A stretch of 64,000 nucleotides of DNA, from the NCBI GenBank assembly GCA_033807775.1, contig CM066320.1, positions 180,826,784 through 180,890,783 of the forward strand, given 5' to 3'. The first letter of the stretch is position 1, and each line of letters starts with the position of its first letter. Under the pieces are notes generated by a model. The model was given only the letters and a program-made list of their open reading frames with translations, was not told the origin of the DNA and did no database searches. This document shows positions 24,601 to 36,593 of this stretch, in pieces. The DNA comes from Saussurea involucrata. Taxonomy: Eukaryota; Streptophyta; Magnoliopsida; Asterales; Asteraceae. A program made the translations under genes and the position numbers.

Positions 24601-25246
24601 TAGTTGAGTGAGGGTAACCGAAGATGAGTTATATATGACTGGACACTTGAGGCAAGCAGTGAGAAGTTGACGTGTCTTCAGGATGAGTTCAATTTGGTTA
24701 GGCGAACACTTCAATAAGAGATTATGGAGATTTCCTGCTTTTAGTTACGTATAAGTGGGGAGTGATAAAGTTGGGAGAACGTATGAAGTAGTTGTTGAGG
24801 TGTGGCCAATGTGATTCAGGAAGCGAGATGATTTAGGTGCGATTGGCCTTGGAGTTACCAGGTGGTATTTAAGGGATGATAGTGATCAGAGAGGTTACAA
24901 ATAGATGGTGCAAGATAGCACGATATAGCAAAGTGGTGACTCACCGAGGGCGGTTCCGAAGTATGGAGTACAACTATGTTTCCCAGCAGAAATAGTTTGG
25001 GAGGGAAGTGAAGTGGACTACGTTTTAGGAACCGTTGAAGTTATGGAAAGTTGCGTAGATAGTGTACGATTTTGTGGTGCCCGAAAGGATTTTAGAGGAA
25101 TTCATAGTGTGATGCACGTCTCTATTGTGGAAAGCAAATGAGGGCGACCTTGCAGAATTCAAGCGATTAGTAGTTGACCTTTGTCATTATTGAACGAGTA
25201 GGAAACCGTAGCCTACGAGTGGGAGTTACCGTAAGAATTAAAGGGA
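21653..25246 (+). other. Interior of the Tekay-like element, no readable gag-pol
   Basis: The start (21658-21725) matches the leader of the intact element at 36594 (GTAAGGTAAGTTTG, then the TGGCCA quasi-palindrome, then GAACTTACAGGTA). After about 21900 I find no zinc knuckle, protease, reverse transcriptase or RNase H motif on either strand; a stretch near 21929 reading GRSSWGRPVG may be relic gag. Either the coding region is extremely decayed or this is a large non-coding derivative. Confidence 0.5.
21687..21707 (+). promoter_or_regulatory. Leader quasi-palindrome
   Basis: ATTACACCTGGCCAGTGTAA plus a final T, nearly self-complementary around TGGCCA. The intact minus-strand element has the counterpart at 36408-36428. 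In both, a splice-donor-like AAGGTAAGT lies just upstream. Confidence 0.55.
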
Positions 25247-25534
25247 ATGCACCAAACGTTCCATGTTTCGAACTTAAAGAAGTGTTTGGCAGAAGCCGAT
25301 GTAACTGTTCATTTGGAAGATATCAGCATCGATGAAAAGTTGACCTATGTAGAGGAACCAATAGAGATCGTGGACAGTAAGGTTCGTAAAACGAGAAACA
25401 AAGAAGTCCGGCTAGTAAAGGTCCAGTGGAGGTATCATTAGGGACGAGAGGCAACTTGGGAGTTAGAAGCGGATATGAGATCCAGATACCCTCATCTATT
25501 TGATAAAGGAATTTCGGGGACAGAATTCTTTTGA
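25195..25534 (+). pseudogene. Ty3 pol remnant: integrase C-terminus and chromodomain-like tail
   Basis: Translation near 25218-25441 contains YEWELP (stop) ELKGMHQTFHVSNLKKCLAE, then LTYVEEPIEIVDSKVRK and VRLVKVQWRYH, a stop, and REATWELEADMRSRYPHLF. This is the end of Tekay pol, where the chromodomain-like region (VQW and ATWELE) closes the polyprotein. Two stops interrupt it. The matching part of the intact element is at about 31600-31850 (minus). Confidence 0.85.
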
Positions 25535-25544
25535 CGGGGAGTGT

Positions 25545-27744
25545 TGTAATAACCGAGATCTTAATGGGAAGAATTAAAGTTTTGTGATGATTTTGTAAAG
25601 CTAAAAGTGGAAGGGCTAAATTGTAAATTTGGGAAGAGGGTATAAAAACCCTCATGATTGGCTCAAAACCCTAGGTGATTTTATTGTTTGCGGCTGAGAA
25701 AGAAAGAGCAGAGAAAAGGAGAAGATTTCAGTTGTATTCTACAGGTTTGGAGGAGGAGGAAGGAGTTCTTTGCATCACCAAGCTCAAGATAATCACCATC
25801 ACTTCCTGGTAATTTTAGCATTCCAGTATCAAGGTGTTTGAGCAGGATTAGAGATATTTAGTAATTAATTAACTCATAAGAGTTCGGTGCGGCTTAGAAC
25901 CTTAAAAGAGGTTTAGTGGGATTAGATAATTCAATTTTGTGGAAAGAGACTTGGTATCGATTTAAAATAGATTAATCCTCAGTGTTAATTTTTAAATCAG
26001 AATCGCATCGCCAAGTTTCTTACTGTGTTCCGGAAATGAGTAACAATAAGGTGTTCCGGAACTGAGTTATAGTTTTGTGTTCCGGAATTATTATAATAAA
26101 ACTGATCCGAAATGAGTTTTAAAGAGATCCGGAATCAAGGAGATTCGGAACCCATTAGATCCGGAATTAAAGTGTGGATCCGGAATTTAATATTTTAGAG
26201 GATCCGGAACTTTATTTATTGGACTCTAAATTACTATGTTCCGGAATGGGCCTTACCCAAGATATCCGGTATGCTAATTTATTAAGGATCCGGTAATTTT
26301 AATCCTAAGACCCGGAACTGCCATTTTCCTAAAGATCCGGAATGTATATTTAAATAGGATTAAGAACCGGAATTATATTATTGAATCGGAAGTTTGGGCC
26401 GCATGATTAAATGGATCCAGAATCCATTTTGGTGATCCGGAATGCATGTTGGACCGGTACTGTAGCTACATGTGGATCCAGTATTTATTTATTTATTTAC
26501 ACCGGAAGTTGGGCCCTTTCTTCGCAGATCCGGTATTTCTTTCTAAGGACCCGGTATGCAAATTTTAAAGTAACCGGTGTTGGGCTAGAGCTGTGGGCCC
26601 AGATTATAATTTAAGTAATTCAGAGTGGGTGGGCTAAGCTGTAGACTCGTTATTTAATTAAATGAATTTCCAATTGTGGGTTAAGCATATGGGATCCGGT
26701 AATATTTTAAAATGGGATCCGAAATGCATTGATTTTAGGCTAAATCCATAGTGATCCGGAATAGGTTATAAGTTTGGGTCTGGATCCAGTATTTTTTTAC
26801 AAAGGTCCGGTATTTTTTTAGTTGGGCTTGGATTCGGTAACGAATAAGATCCGAAATTCTTATTGTTTGGTAAGTGAACCGGTAATTGGTCGGGCCGATT
26901 AATTGGGTCCTGATTCCAGAGTGGTCAAGAGTCAGTTAGATAGAGAATTGTTCAGTTTGAGCTGAGATTAACCATGACTCACTATAATTATTATTTTAAT
27001 ATCATAGGTGTTCACCTTAAAATCTGAAGTTTTGCGAGAAGGAATTTCTAAAGCGCCAGGTGAGTTTTTCTAACTAAAAATACGTGCTTTCTAACGTGTT
27101 CTCTGAAGTAAGAAAGTAAAGAGAAATGCCATGTTTTTATTCGTATGATTTAATTGCATGAAAGTTTTATGTGAAGTTATATGAGATGTATGCATACATT
27201 GTGTTAGACGTAAATTGGCTAAGTCGGGGGGGGGGGGGTGTGGCCCGCCAGTGCTCATGCCGGGAGGAGTGACCCGTTTATGCCATGGAAGGGTGTATCC
27301 AATAAGGCAGCGTGAGTCTGACTCGTTGTCACTCTTGAGTGACTTCAGGGTGCCATTTACGGGAGCGGATTTATCCGTAGAAGTTTTATGAAAGATTATG
27401 TGAAAGTTTTTATATGTGAAAGTTATAAATCGTTTTTAAATGATTTTGAGAACTGTCAAGAGGGAGCTCACTAGACCTCATGGTCTAACCCTCGCATTTT
27501 CCAAACTAAACCTTTTCAGGTAAGCATGTAATAAGAGGCTCTGGCAAGTGAGCGGGGCAGAATAGAGAATGTTACAGATAGAGACAAAGGCACTCTAGCT
27601 TTTAGTATTTAGACTATTCTCAGTTGTGTATAGGTTGTTTCCGCCAACCTAATTTTTAGACAGATGTAAGAAATTTTGAGACCCGGTTTTGTAATGTTTA
27701 TTATCTAGTGCTATGCATGCTTTATTTTAGATTGGGTTGTTACA
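25545..27744 (+). repeat. 3' LTR of the Tekay-like element
   Basis: TGTAATAACCGAG to GGGTTGTTACA, 2,200 bp, colinear with the 5' LTR including the GATCCGGAAT array. It ends at the family Y LTR it inserted into. Confidence 0.92.
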
Positions 27745-28731
27745 GGTTGAGGGTTGGATTTCCTATGGTTATGCTATCGACGAACGGAAACCCGAACAAC
27801 TATTACCGATTATTTCTATGAACCCTAGTTTTGAAATTCACCATTATTCTTTCTCAAGCAATAACGGATTTTATCTTAAAACTCACTACTTTTATCTCTC
27901 AATTTCTATCGGTGGCTTTAAAACACGTTAGGTTAAACTTTACAGAGCAAAAAGGTGATTCGGCTATCTCTACCCGAATCTCCTTTCTGGCACCTGATTA
28001 TCTGATCTAGTTATTAATTAATTCTCTCGAACTTAATCAAAAACCATGAAAATCAAAAGCTACAATTGTATTAGAAAACTAAAATCAAAAGCTTCATAGA
28101 TCAAATCGATAAAATCCTTCGATTACACGTCATCTCTAATAAAAACCATAGTTATTTCAACCCCCAACATCTAAAGATTAGTTCATGTTGGGGTTGGACG
28201 AAAACACAAGAAAAGGGTAGAAAGTAGTGTGTGAAAACATCGTGATCATGAACGTGAAAGTTGTACTGATGAAATCCCTTCTCTTGGCTCTAATTCGCTT
28301 CTCGTGGTGAACTCCTTTTTAATCCGCTCTCTATCGTGGCTCAAAAGTGGTGGAAAAATCTCTGAAAATCGCCCCTTCTCAGCCTCCCGTCGCACGCGAA
28401 TGAATGATGACCTAATTCCGGGAAGTCGCCAAACAAAAGCAACAAACAGTGGGTTGCGCGGCCTAGCTCGCAGCCTCAAGCCGCAGCGCAGGCCGCGCGG
28501 TTTCTGAAAGTGGCCCGAGTCTAGGCTCGGGTCTTGGTTCGGGTCCTGGATTGGGCTTCCATTTTGGGCTCTCCTTTGGACTCTTTTCCTCTTTGTTTCT
28601 CGATGATCTTTCTTTTCCGGATTACCTGCGCATTTCGCTGAGAAAACCGTAAAATTCCGCTTCTTTGCCTCAAAACAAGCCACTCTAAGTGGTTTGTGGA
28701 CCGGAAATAACGCCAAAAATTGACGTTGTCA

Positions 28732-29098
28732 ACGGTGGAGGGAGGGAGGGAGCATTGGAGGCAGTCGCGTCGACGGAGACCCAACCCATAGGTTCGTGTT
28801 CGTAACTTCGTATCGTCTCTTAATCGACAATTGATTTTAGTTTTATGAGAATAAAGTGAACTGATACATTGATTTAAGTATTTATATTTTAGATATTAAT
28901 AATTTTTTTTAAATCTAAAATAAAGTTCGGGGTTCGGATCGGATCGGGTGTGGGAAATGGAGACCCACGCCGAACCAAAATATCCGATCAAAAACTTCAA
29001 GTTCGGCTTATTCGGGTTGCAGGTTCTCAGGTAGCATTTTTTCGGCTTATTCGGGTTCGGGTTTGGTCGGGTCATGGTTCGGGTTTTTCTCACCCTTA
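28732..29098. other. Right arm of the hAT element
   Basis: No gene. It contains the duplication ACGGT, a GGAGG repeat near 28737, and from 28921 the subterminal CGGGTTCGGG-type repeats ending in the TIR. Confidence 0.75.
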
Positions 29099-29886
29099 GC
29101 TGGTGGAGTGATGTTATCCACATATTTTCAAGTTGTTGTCCACACGATGATGGGTAATCATTGCCTTGCTTCCCCTATCAATTTGAGAGTATAAATACAA
29201 GCCTTTGGGGAGAGCATCAACCGCTCAAACCTTATCCTTCTCCTCTCCTTCTTGAAGAACTGTCTCCTTCTCCATCTCCATTTCTTTTCTTTTCTTTTCT
29301 TTTCTTTTCTTTCTTAGATTTTAATTAGTGTAGTTTAATTTCGCCTTTACTTTTCGTATTTTATTTCTCGCATTTTACTTCCACATTTTATTTTCAGTCT
29401 ATATCTGCAGTTTAACTTTATCTTTAGTTAATGCAAGTAGTTAACTCGTATTTCTTTTTTTATTATGTCCTTTAATTTTATTATTAGATGAGCACCCTTT
29501 GGGTGTGGGTGTGAGTGAAACTTGAGACTAGTAGGCGACACTTGGGTGTTGCCATCGTTGCTAGCTCTTAAGTTTGGTCACTTGAGTTGGGACTTCACTC
29601 AACGGGGATAAGCCGATCACTTTGAAGTATTAATATTAGATCTTAGACCTCGAGTAGGACGGATCCGAAATACGACTTAAGTAATGCACAAAGATTTGAG
29701 AAAATCTTTGATAACCACGTAGAGATTAGGGTTTGGTATGATTTACTAAGGTTCGAACTTCGGTCGACGATTTATATCACAAAGAGATTTGGGTATAAAT
29801 ATCCATACTGATTGAACTTTGATTTTTGAGTCATACATAGTTAAATCGGTAAGATTAAGAATCGGCAATAATGGTGACTTTATCGG
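29099..29886 (+). other. Middle segment of the solo LTR 15195-38526
   Basis: Contains a TATA-like GTATAAATAC near 29190, a pyrimidine-rich leader with five TTTTC units near 29283-29312 and no long frame. It continues after the Tekay insertion at 38208. Confidence 0.6.
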
Positions 29887-31560
29887 TGTAACATCCCCAA
29901 AACTTACTAAGCATTAAATCACAAAACTGAGCGTTTTACAGTACAAGTTTAACTTGTTCAATACATCAATAACGAGCTTAACAAAAATGACAGCGGAAGT
30001 CTACAAAATTCCACAGCCGAGCTCTATCTAAATCAATAGTCTAAGTCTTGGAGTCGCTCAAATCTCCAAATGTGCTATGTCCCTCCAATTTCCTCCCCGA
30101 GGAACTTGCGGAACGCTTACCTGAAAATGGTTTAGTTTTGAAAAGCGAGGGTTAGACCAAAAGGTCTAGTGAATTCCCTCCGTAACAGATCATGCATAAA
30201 CAATATGAAATCCTTTCGTTAAAATGCATCATAAATCATCACATATGGTACTGCACTGTGTAATGGGTCCTTTAACCATACGCGATCGGGGCCCAAGCAG
30301 ACTCCCCTTTCGCCCTTCTCGTATCGGGGCCCAAGCAGACTCCCCGATACCCGCCTAGGAGGAAACGAATTCCAACCTACCGTCTCGTCAAACATACCCA
30401 ATGGATCATCAGATCCCGAGGTTCATTGATCCCACAGTACAGACCGACATCACATAGCATGCACATACGTTTCATAAAAGCATTTGACCCTTTCATAAAT
30501 CATGCGCATCATTTCAACATATCAAACATTTCTTTCATGCATATAAATTCATAATCATTTCATGCTTGTTAAAACCATAATCAGTAAAAGAATCATTTAA
30601 CAGTTACGTCGTAAAAGAGGTGTAGGGAACTCACCTTGATTGTTGCACAGTGCACTCCCTAAACACCTTCAAGCTACACTCACAGAACACCTAAGGCAAA
30701 AGATCCACATCAGAAAATATCCCAGTTCTACTGTCCGAATATCCCTTCCCGGACACAGCACTGATCCGGACGTCAGACTTATCCGGACGCCAGACTTATC
30801 CGGACGCCAGACTTATCTGGACGCCAGATTTATCCGGACGCCAGGCTTATCCGGACGCCAGGCTTATCCGGACGCAAGGCTTATCCGGACGCCAGACTTA
30901 TCCGGACGCCAGACTTATCCGGACATCCTCAACATATCCGGACACCTTCAAACACTGGTGTCCGGAAAACGCTGTTGTTCGAACTTAGAATTTCTAAAAC
31001 CGATTAATACTCCGATTTAAGCCATTAGTTTGGTTAGACAACTATAAGGGTTCATCCACCAACCCCAAACACCCACTTAATCCATTTGTAACCCCTTAAA
31101 TCGATTTATTAAGCCAAAACCCATGAAAACTCATTATAAAGGAAAAGTGGTGAAAACTCAAGGAATCACAAGAATCAGCTCTTAGAAATCCATAACCACA
31201 AGAAGAGAAGTACTACAATAATTAGGAGACGAATTTAGGATGTAATACCTTGCAATTTCCTCTTTGATTCTCCCTTTTCTCTTGATTCCTTGCCCAAACC
31301 CTTCTTCCTTTCTTCTATTCTCTTAGCCGCCAAATGCCAACCCAAATACTGATTTTCCCAATCAACCCTAGGAATATGTGCCCTTAAATACCTTCTCACA
31401 AAGTTTTCATTTTGGCCCCTTCAAGCAAACTTCCATTTATTAGACAAATAGCACTAAACTTTCAATAGCAACCAAGATGGTCCCCTTAACTTAGCTTTGA
31501 AATTTTAGCATGGCAAACACTAAACTCCTATTCTTCTCAAAATAAAACCCGGTTGTTACA
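29887..31560 (-). repeat. 3' LTR of the Tekay element
   Basis: On the plus strand TGTAACATCCCC to CCGGTTGTTACA, 1,674 bp. The hairpin TAGACC-AAAA-GGTCTA is at 30153-30168, and GGGGCCCAAGCAGACTCCCC occurs twice near 30288-30345. Confidence 0.93.
30765..30950 (-). repeat. TTATCCGGACGCCAGAC tandem array (17 bp)
   Basis: About ten near-perfect units, each with a CCGG core. The other LTR has fewer (37470-37590, about four full units plus variants), which accounts for most of the 65-bp difference in LTR length. Confidence 0.9.
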
Positions 31561-31577
31561 ATACTCCCCTCTTAAAA
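31561..31577 (-). other. Polypurine tract
   Basis: On the minus strand TTTTAAGAGGGGAGTAT immediately precedes the 3' LTR. This is the plus-strand primer for reverse transcription. Confidence 0.8.
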
Positions 31578-31598
31578 GAATTCCGTCCCCGGAATTCC

Positions 31599-34500
31599 TC
31601 ATTGAAAGAGATGTGGGTACTTCAACTTCATTTCCGATTCCAGCTCCCACGTAGCCTCCGGGCCCTTATGGTGTCGCCATTGCACCCTAACCAGCTTAGT
31701 CCCCTTGCTCCGTGACTTCCTTACCTTAACATCTGTGATAGCTTCGGGTTCTTCTACAAAATTCAATCTTTCGTCCACCTTAATGTCATTTAACGGAATT
31801 GCCTTAGCCACGTCGGCTAGACATTTTCTTAGATTAGACACGTGAAACGCATTATGGATGCTGCGCAGTTCTTCTGGTAGATCCAACCTATACGCCACTT
31901 CCCCAATCCGCTCCGTGATCTCGAATGGTCCGATGTACCGCGGGCTTAGCTTTCCCCGTTTCCCAAACCGTACCACTCCCTTCCACGGGGACACCTTCAA
32001 TAAAACAAAATCTCCGACCTGGAATTCTATGTCCTTTCGTCTTCTATCCGCATAACTCTTTTGGCGGTCGCGAGCGACCTTCAGCCTTTCACGCACTTGG
32101 ACTATCTTGTCCGAAGTCAGCTGTACCAGTTCTGGTCCGGCTAACTGCCTTTCACCTACTTCGTTCCAGCACAAAGATGTCCGACATTTTCTACCATAGA
32201 GTGCCTCAAATGGCGCGGCCTTGATGCTCGAATGGTAGCTGTTATTATAAGCGAATTCGATCAATGGTAGGTGCTTTTCCCAAGAGCCTTGGAAATCTAA
32301 AGCACATGCTCTCAACATGTCTTCCAATGTTTGGATCGTACGCTCACTCTGCCCGTCGGTCTGAGGGTGATAAACGGTACTCATCTTGATCTGTGAACCC
32401 ATTTCTCTTTGGAAGCTTCTCCAAAAGTTAGATGTAAACCTGCTATCTCGGTCGGAAATTATCGACGAAGGCACGCCATGGAGGGTTACGATCTCGTCAA
32501 CGTATAACTTGGCAAGCTGCTCCACCGAGTAAGACTCTCGTATAGGCAAAAAGTGGGTTGACTTTGTGAGTCGATCCACGATCACTCAAATAGCGTCATA
32601 ACCCCTCGGAGTTCTAGGCAAATGGGTCACGAAATCCATCGTGATCTGATCCCACTTCCATGTCGGTATCTCTAACGACTGGAGCTCCCCGAACGGTCTT
32701 TGATGTTCGATCTTCAGACGCGAACACGTCATACAGGTTTCTACAAGGTGAGCCAAGTCTTTCTTCAATCCGGGCCACCAGTAGTCTCGTCGTAGGTCTC
32801 CGTACATCTTGTTGGTTCCGGGGTGAATCGTGTACTTCGATTTGTGAGCTTCTTCGAGAATCAGCTTTCGGAGCCCTCCGAGTTTCGGAACCCAGATCCT
32901 CCCTTTCTTTCGGAGCCGTAAGCGTCCAATAAAAAGGACGCTTGCCCCACCATTCTCTCCTTCTTAAGATTTTCAGTCTCGAGCGCCTCAGCTTGACATT
33001 TCTTTATTTCCGCTAACAGGTTGAACGTGACCTCGGCCCTCATGGTCACAATCCTGGGGGTTTCACTTCGTTCCTTACGGCTCAAAGCGTCCGCCACCAC
33101 GTTTGCCTTCCCCGGATGATATTCGATCTTACAGTCGTAGTCAGTCAACAATTCAATCCACCTTCTTTGGCACATATTCAATTCTTTTTGGTCAAAAAGA
33201 TGGCATAAGCTTTTGTGGTCCGTGAAGATCTGGCACTTCGTCCCATACAGGTAATGTCGCCAAATCTTTAGAGCGAAGACCACTGCCGCCAGTTCTAGAT
33301 CGTGAGTGGGGTACCGAACTTCATGATCCTTCAATTGCCGCGAGGCATATGCGATCACCTTTCCCCGCTGCATTAGAACGCAACCCAAACCGAGCTTCGA
33401 TGCGTCACTGAAAACTACGAAGTCATCCGTACCGTCAGGTAATGACAACACCGGAGCGCTGCTCAACATCTCCTTTAGCTTTTGAAAGGCTTCCTCCTGT
33501 TTCTCCAACCAATTGAACTTGACATTCTTCTTGGTTAGAGAGGTCAGTGGCGTGGCGGTACGCGAAAAGTCCTTGATGAACTTCCGATAGTAACCTGCCA
33601 GACCGAGGAAACTTCGAACTTCTGACGGGTTCTTGGGTTGCTCCCAGTCTCGAATGGCTTCAATCTTAGCCGGATCGACCATGATCCCCTTCTCAGACAC
33701 CACGTGCCCGAGGAACTGCACTTCCCTTAGCCAAAACTCGCACTTGGAAAACTTCGCATACAACTTCTCTTGCTTCAATAGCTCGAGGATTGTACGAAGG
33801 TGGCTCTCGTGCTCCTCTTCCGATCTAGAAAATATCAGGATGTCATCTATGAACACTATCACGAACTGATCCAAATAGGGTTGGCATACCCTATTCATTA
33901 AGTCCATGAATGCTGCCGGGGCGTTGGTTAATCCAAACGGCATCACCAGAAATTCGTAGTGTCCATATCTGGTTCTGAAGGCAGTCTTCGGCACATCCTC
34001 CTCCCGCACCTTGAGCTGATGATATCCTGACCTCAAGTCTATCTTGGAAAAGTAATTGGCTCCTTGCAACTGATCGAACAGGTCGTCAATCCTAGGTATC
34101 GGGTACTTGTTCTTGATCGTGACCTTGTTGAGTTCTCGGTAATCAATACACATCCGCATAGTACCGTCCTTCTTCTTCACGAAGAGCACAGGTGCTCCCC
34201 ATGGTGATGTACTTGGTCGGACGAATCCCTTGTCTAACAATTCTTGCAGCTGCGTCATCATTTCCTTCATCTCGGACGGTGCCAATCTATAAGGTGCGCG
34301 GGCAATCGGTGCAGCTCCGGGCATCAAATCGATTCTGAACTCGATCTGACGATCCGGGGGTAGACTGGTCAAGTCGTCCGGAAATACTTCCGGGTACTCG
34401 TTTACTACCCGTACATCGCCCATCACACGCTTCTCTTTCTTGGCATCCAACACGTACGCCAAGTATCCCTTGCAACCTTTCTTCAAGCACTTAGTAGCCC

Positions 34501-36304
34501 TAATCATGGAGATCAGGCTATTCTTTCTATTATGACGGTCCCCATAAATCACTATGGGATCCCCATTCGGCGATCGAATTCTGATCAGCTTTTTGTTGCA
34601 AACGATGTTTGCATCATTCGCGGCCAACCAGTCCATACCTAACACCACATCGAACTCTCCCATTGCCATGGGATATAATTTCATAGGTACCAATCTTCCT
34701 TCTATATCAATGACACAATCCTCTACCACCTCCTTAACAAACACCAAACCATCGTTGGCAGTCTCCACCTCTAGAGCTCTCTCTAAACGCCTAGGCCTCA
34801 CCCCCAAACATTTCATAAATTTTTGCGATACAAAAGAGCGGTTTGCTCCTGAATCAAATAACACCTTGACACATAGAGAGTTCACTAGAAACGTACCTGC
34901 CACAACATCTGGAGTTTCCTCCGCCTCATCCGCAGTCATGCGGAAAGCACGTCCCTTCGGACGCGTCGGCTCTGCTCCTTTATCACTGCTCTTTCCTCCA
35001 TGACGTTCCCCATACTGAGTTGATCCTCCTTTCTTTGATTGCGGGCAATCATACTTGGTGTGACCAGTAGCTCCACATTGAAAGCATGATTTCCCTTTGG
35101 GGCAGTCCCTTGACACGTGACCAGGCAAGCCGCACCGGTAGCATGAGTTTGAACCTGCCATGCAATCACCCCGGTGCACCTTGTTGCATTTCGTACACGG
35201 TTTTACCACGGTATCCTTACTTGCACGGTTATCTGGTCGGAACACCTTCCCCTTCCTATAGTCACTGCCCGACCCATCCCATTTACGCTTGTCGCCACCC
35301 CTTTCAGAAGTCTGACGGTTCTTTTCCATCTCGATCAGCTCGGCCGTATTGATGGCCGCTTGAAAAGTAGTGGGGTTTCTCGTCAGTACCAGCTCCCGAA
35401 TGTTACTCCTTAGACCATGTATAAAGTGGTTCACCTTTCGCCCTTCCGTTGGTACATACAAGTCCGCAAAACGGGACTTCTCAATAAACTTAGAAGTGTA
35501 CTCCCGTACCGTCATCCCTCCTTGTTCTAAACCCAGAAACTCTTCTTCCAGCCTTTTCACTGCCGCGAGTGGGCAGAACTGTTCTTTAAACCTGTCAACA
35601 AACGATTCCCACAACATACCCTTGGCCATCGCTGAACCCTTTCCCCCAGTTTCGGCTTCCCACCAGTACACTGCATCAGACTTCAACGTAGACAAGGCAA
35701 ACATCACCCTGTCTCCATCAGCACATTTACAAGTATCGAAAACCAGCTCCATTTCCTTCACCCACTTCATTGCCAGAACCGGATCACATTCGCCCTCGAA
35801 CGTAGGGGGCTTGCATGACGCAAAGACTTTGAAGTTACAACCCTTAGCTGCTGACTCATTCACCACCAAGGATAAAGCTTTTGAGTGTCCCCCAGTACCA
35901 GTCTCTACCGGGCTTGTCACATCTGCGCTCTCCTTGTTCTCAGTCGGCTCTTTGCTCACCGAAACCGACTCGTTCTGTTAAGTAAGAAGAGTCTGCAAGG
36001 TTTCTTGAATTTTTCCCAGTTCGGCAGCCAAATTCTCCCGAGTGACAAATGTGGAATCCCGGCCTCGACCACGTCCCCTAGTCGGGTTCCCTCTCCTTAC
36101 GGTGGCAGAACTTTCCTGAACAGAGTCCTCTCGATTTACAGGAATTTCCATACTCCTTGTCCTCCCACGACCTCTTCCACGGACTCTTCCACGGCCCCTC
36201 CCGCGACCTCTTACGCGGTTAGCCGGTCCGTTCTCGAGGATCTCTTCCTCCTGATTTCTTGGTGCAGCAGGTACCGACTTACTTCTCAAATTTCTCCCAG
36301 CCAT
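31599..36304 (-). pseudogene. Tekay gag-pol with two stops and one frameshift
   Basis: Begins at ATG 36302-36304 with an Arg/Gly-rich N-terminus. Gag core motif YWWEAETGG, then zinc knuckles (CYRCGLPGHVSRDC, CFQCGATGHTKYDC). Protease LFDSGANRSF; reverse transcriptase with MRMCIDYRELNKV and the catalytic FIDD; RNase H with FSDASK and FTDHKS; integrase with zinc-binding HPG, CMTC and a catalytic core (IVDRLTKSTHF, then YHPQTDGQSERTIQ); and a chromodomain-like end (VQWRHHKGPEATWELE). Lesions: TAA at 35978-35980 in gag, a one-base deletion near 32900 between RNase H and integrase, and TGA at 32586-32588 in integrase. All active-site motifs named are otherwise present, so decay is slight and the element could still be moved in trans. 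Confidence 0.93.
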
Positions 36305-36313
36305 TCACGAATA

Positions 36314-36439
36314 CTGAAAGAAAGCAGTAATTAACCTTTGCTAGACATGACATCATAAAATGCTATATAAGGTATTGTAAGCACGTACATGTACCTGTAA
36401 GTTCGTAATTACACTGGCCAGGTGTAATCTCAAACTTAC
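36314..36439 (-). other. Possible leader intron of the Tekay transcript
   Basis: On the minus strand, donor AAGGTAAGTTTG (GT at 36439-36438) and acceptor TGCTTTCTTTCAG ending at 36314, ten bases before the gag ATG. The sites match plant consensus well, but splicing is not shown. Confidence 0.4.
36408..36428 (-). promoter_or_regulatory. Leader quasi-palindrome of the Tekay element
   Basis: On the plus strand ATTACACTGGCCAGGTGTAA plus T. It is the counterpart of 21687-21707. If the leader intron is real, this motif exists only in unspliced RNA, as expected for a genome-packaging or dimerisation signal. Confidence 0.5.
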
Positions 36440-36578
36440 CTTACACGTTTGTCCTTGGCACCTTATTCCTAAGCGCATTATAGTGATCGTTCCTAAAGGC
36501 AATCCTATGTCTCGGCTGTGATCTTCGTCTTACAGTTTAAGTTTAGGCCCTAAAGGCAACCTAAATCCCTTAAACTAT

Positions 36579-36591
36579 GGCTCTGATACCA
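36579..36591 (-). other. Primer-binding site (initiator Met-tRNA)
   Basis: Minus-strand TGGTATCAGAGCC, two bases inside the 5' LTR boundary at 36594. Confidence 0.92.
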
Positions 36592-36593
36592 TT

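Larger units (their letters stand above)
18050..27744 (+). mobile_element. Tekay-like Ty3 element with degenerate interior
   Basis: Two LTRs (18050-20233 and 25545-27744), a methionine-tRNA primer site just after the first, and a purine-rich tract GACGGGGAGTG before the second. The interior (5.3 kb, of which 1.3 kb is a later solo LTR) retains only the 3' end of pol in recognisable form. The flanks AGGT and GGTTG overlap but do not make a clean 5-bp duplication; loss of two bases at the right end would explain it. Confidence 0.88.
17813..28731. mobile_element. Solo LTR of family Y, copy 2, split by a Tekay-like element
   Basis: Starts TGATAGGCGGGTTTACACC and ends GACGTTGTCA. Perfect 5-bp duplication ACGGT (17808-17812 and 28732-28736). 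Its parts are 17813-18049 and 27745-28731, about 1.22 kb. Clearly the same family as 20372-21652: shared GGGAACTAGGAACT, CCCCCAACATCTAAAG and AACGCCAAAAA blocks. The strand is not known. Confidence 0.9.
15228..29098 (-). mobile_element. hAT element, internally deleted, hosting an LTR nest
   Basis: TIRs TAGGGGTGAGCA (15228) and, inverted, TAAGGGTGAGAA (ending 29098). Perfect 8-bp duplication GCTGGTGG at 15220-15227 and 29099-29106. Without the nested solo LTR it is about 2.95 kb. Subterminal DNA at both ends is full of CGGGTTCGGG and CGATCGGGTT repeats. It carries a shortened, broken transposase gene (15951-17020). Confidence 0.92.

Noticed and set aside
34554..35981. Several long plus-strand frames antisense to the Tekay gag-pol
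   Set aside because: Shadows of the minus-strand coding sequence, without domains of their own.
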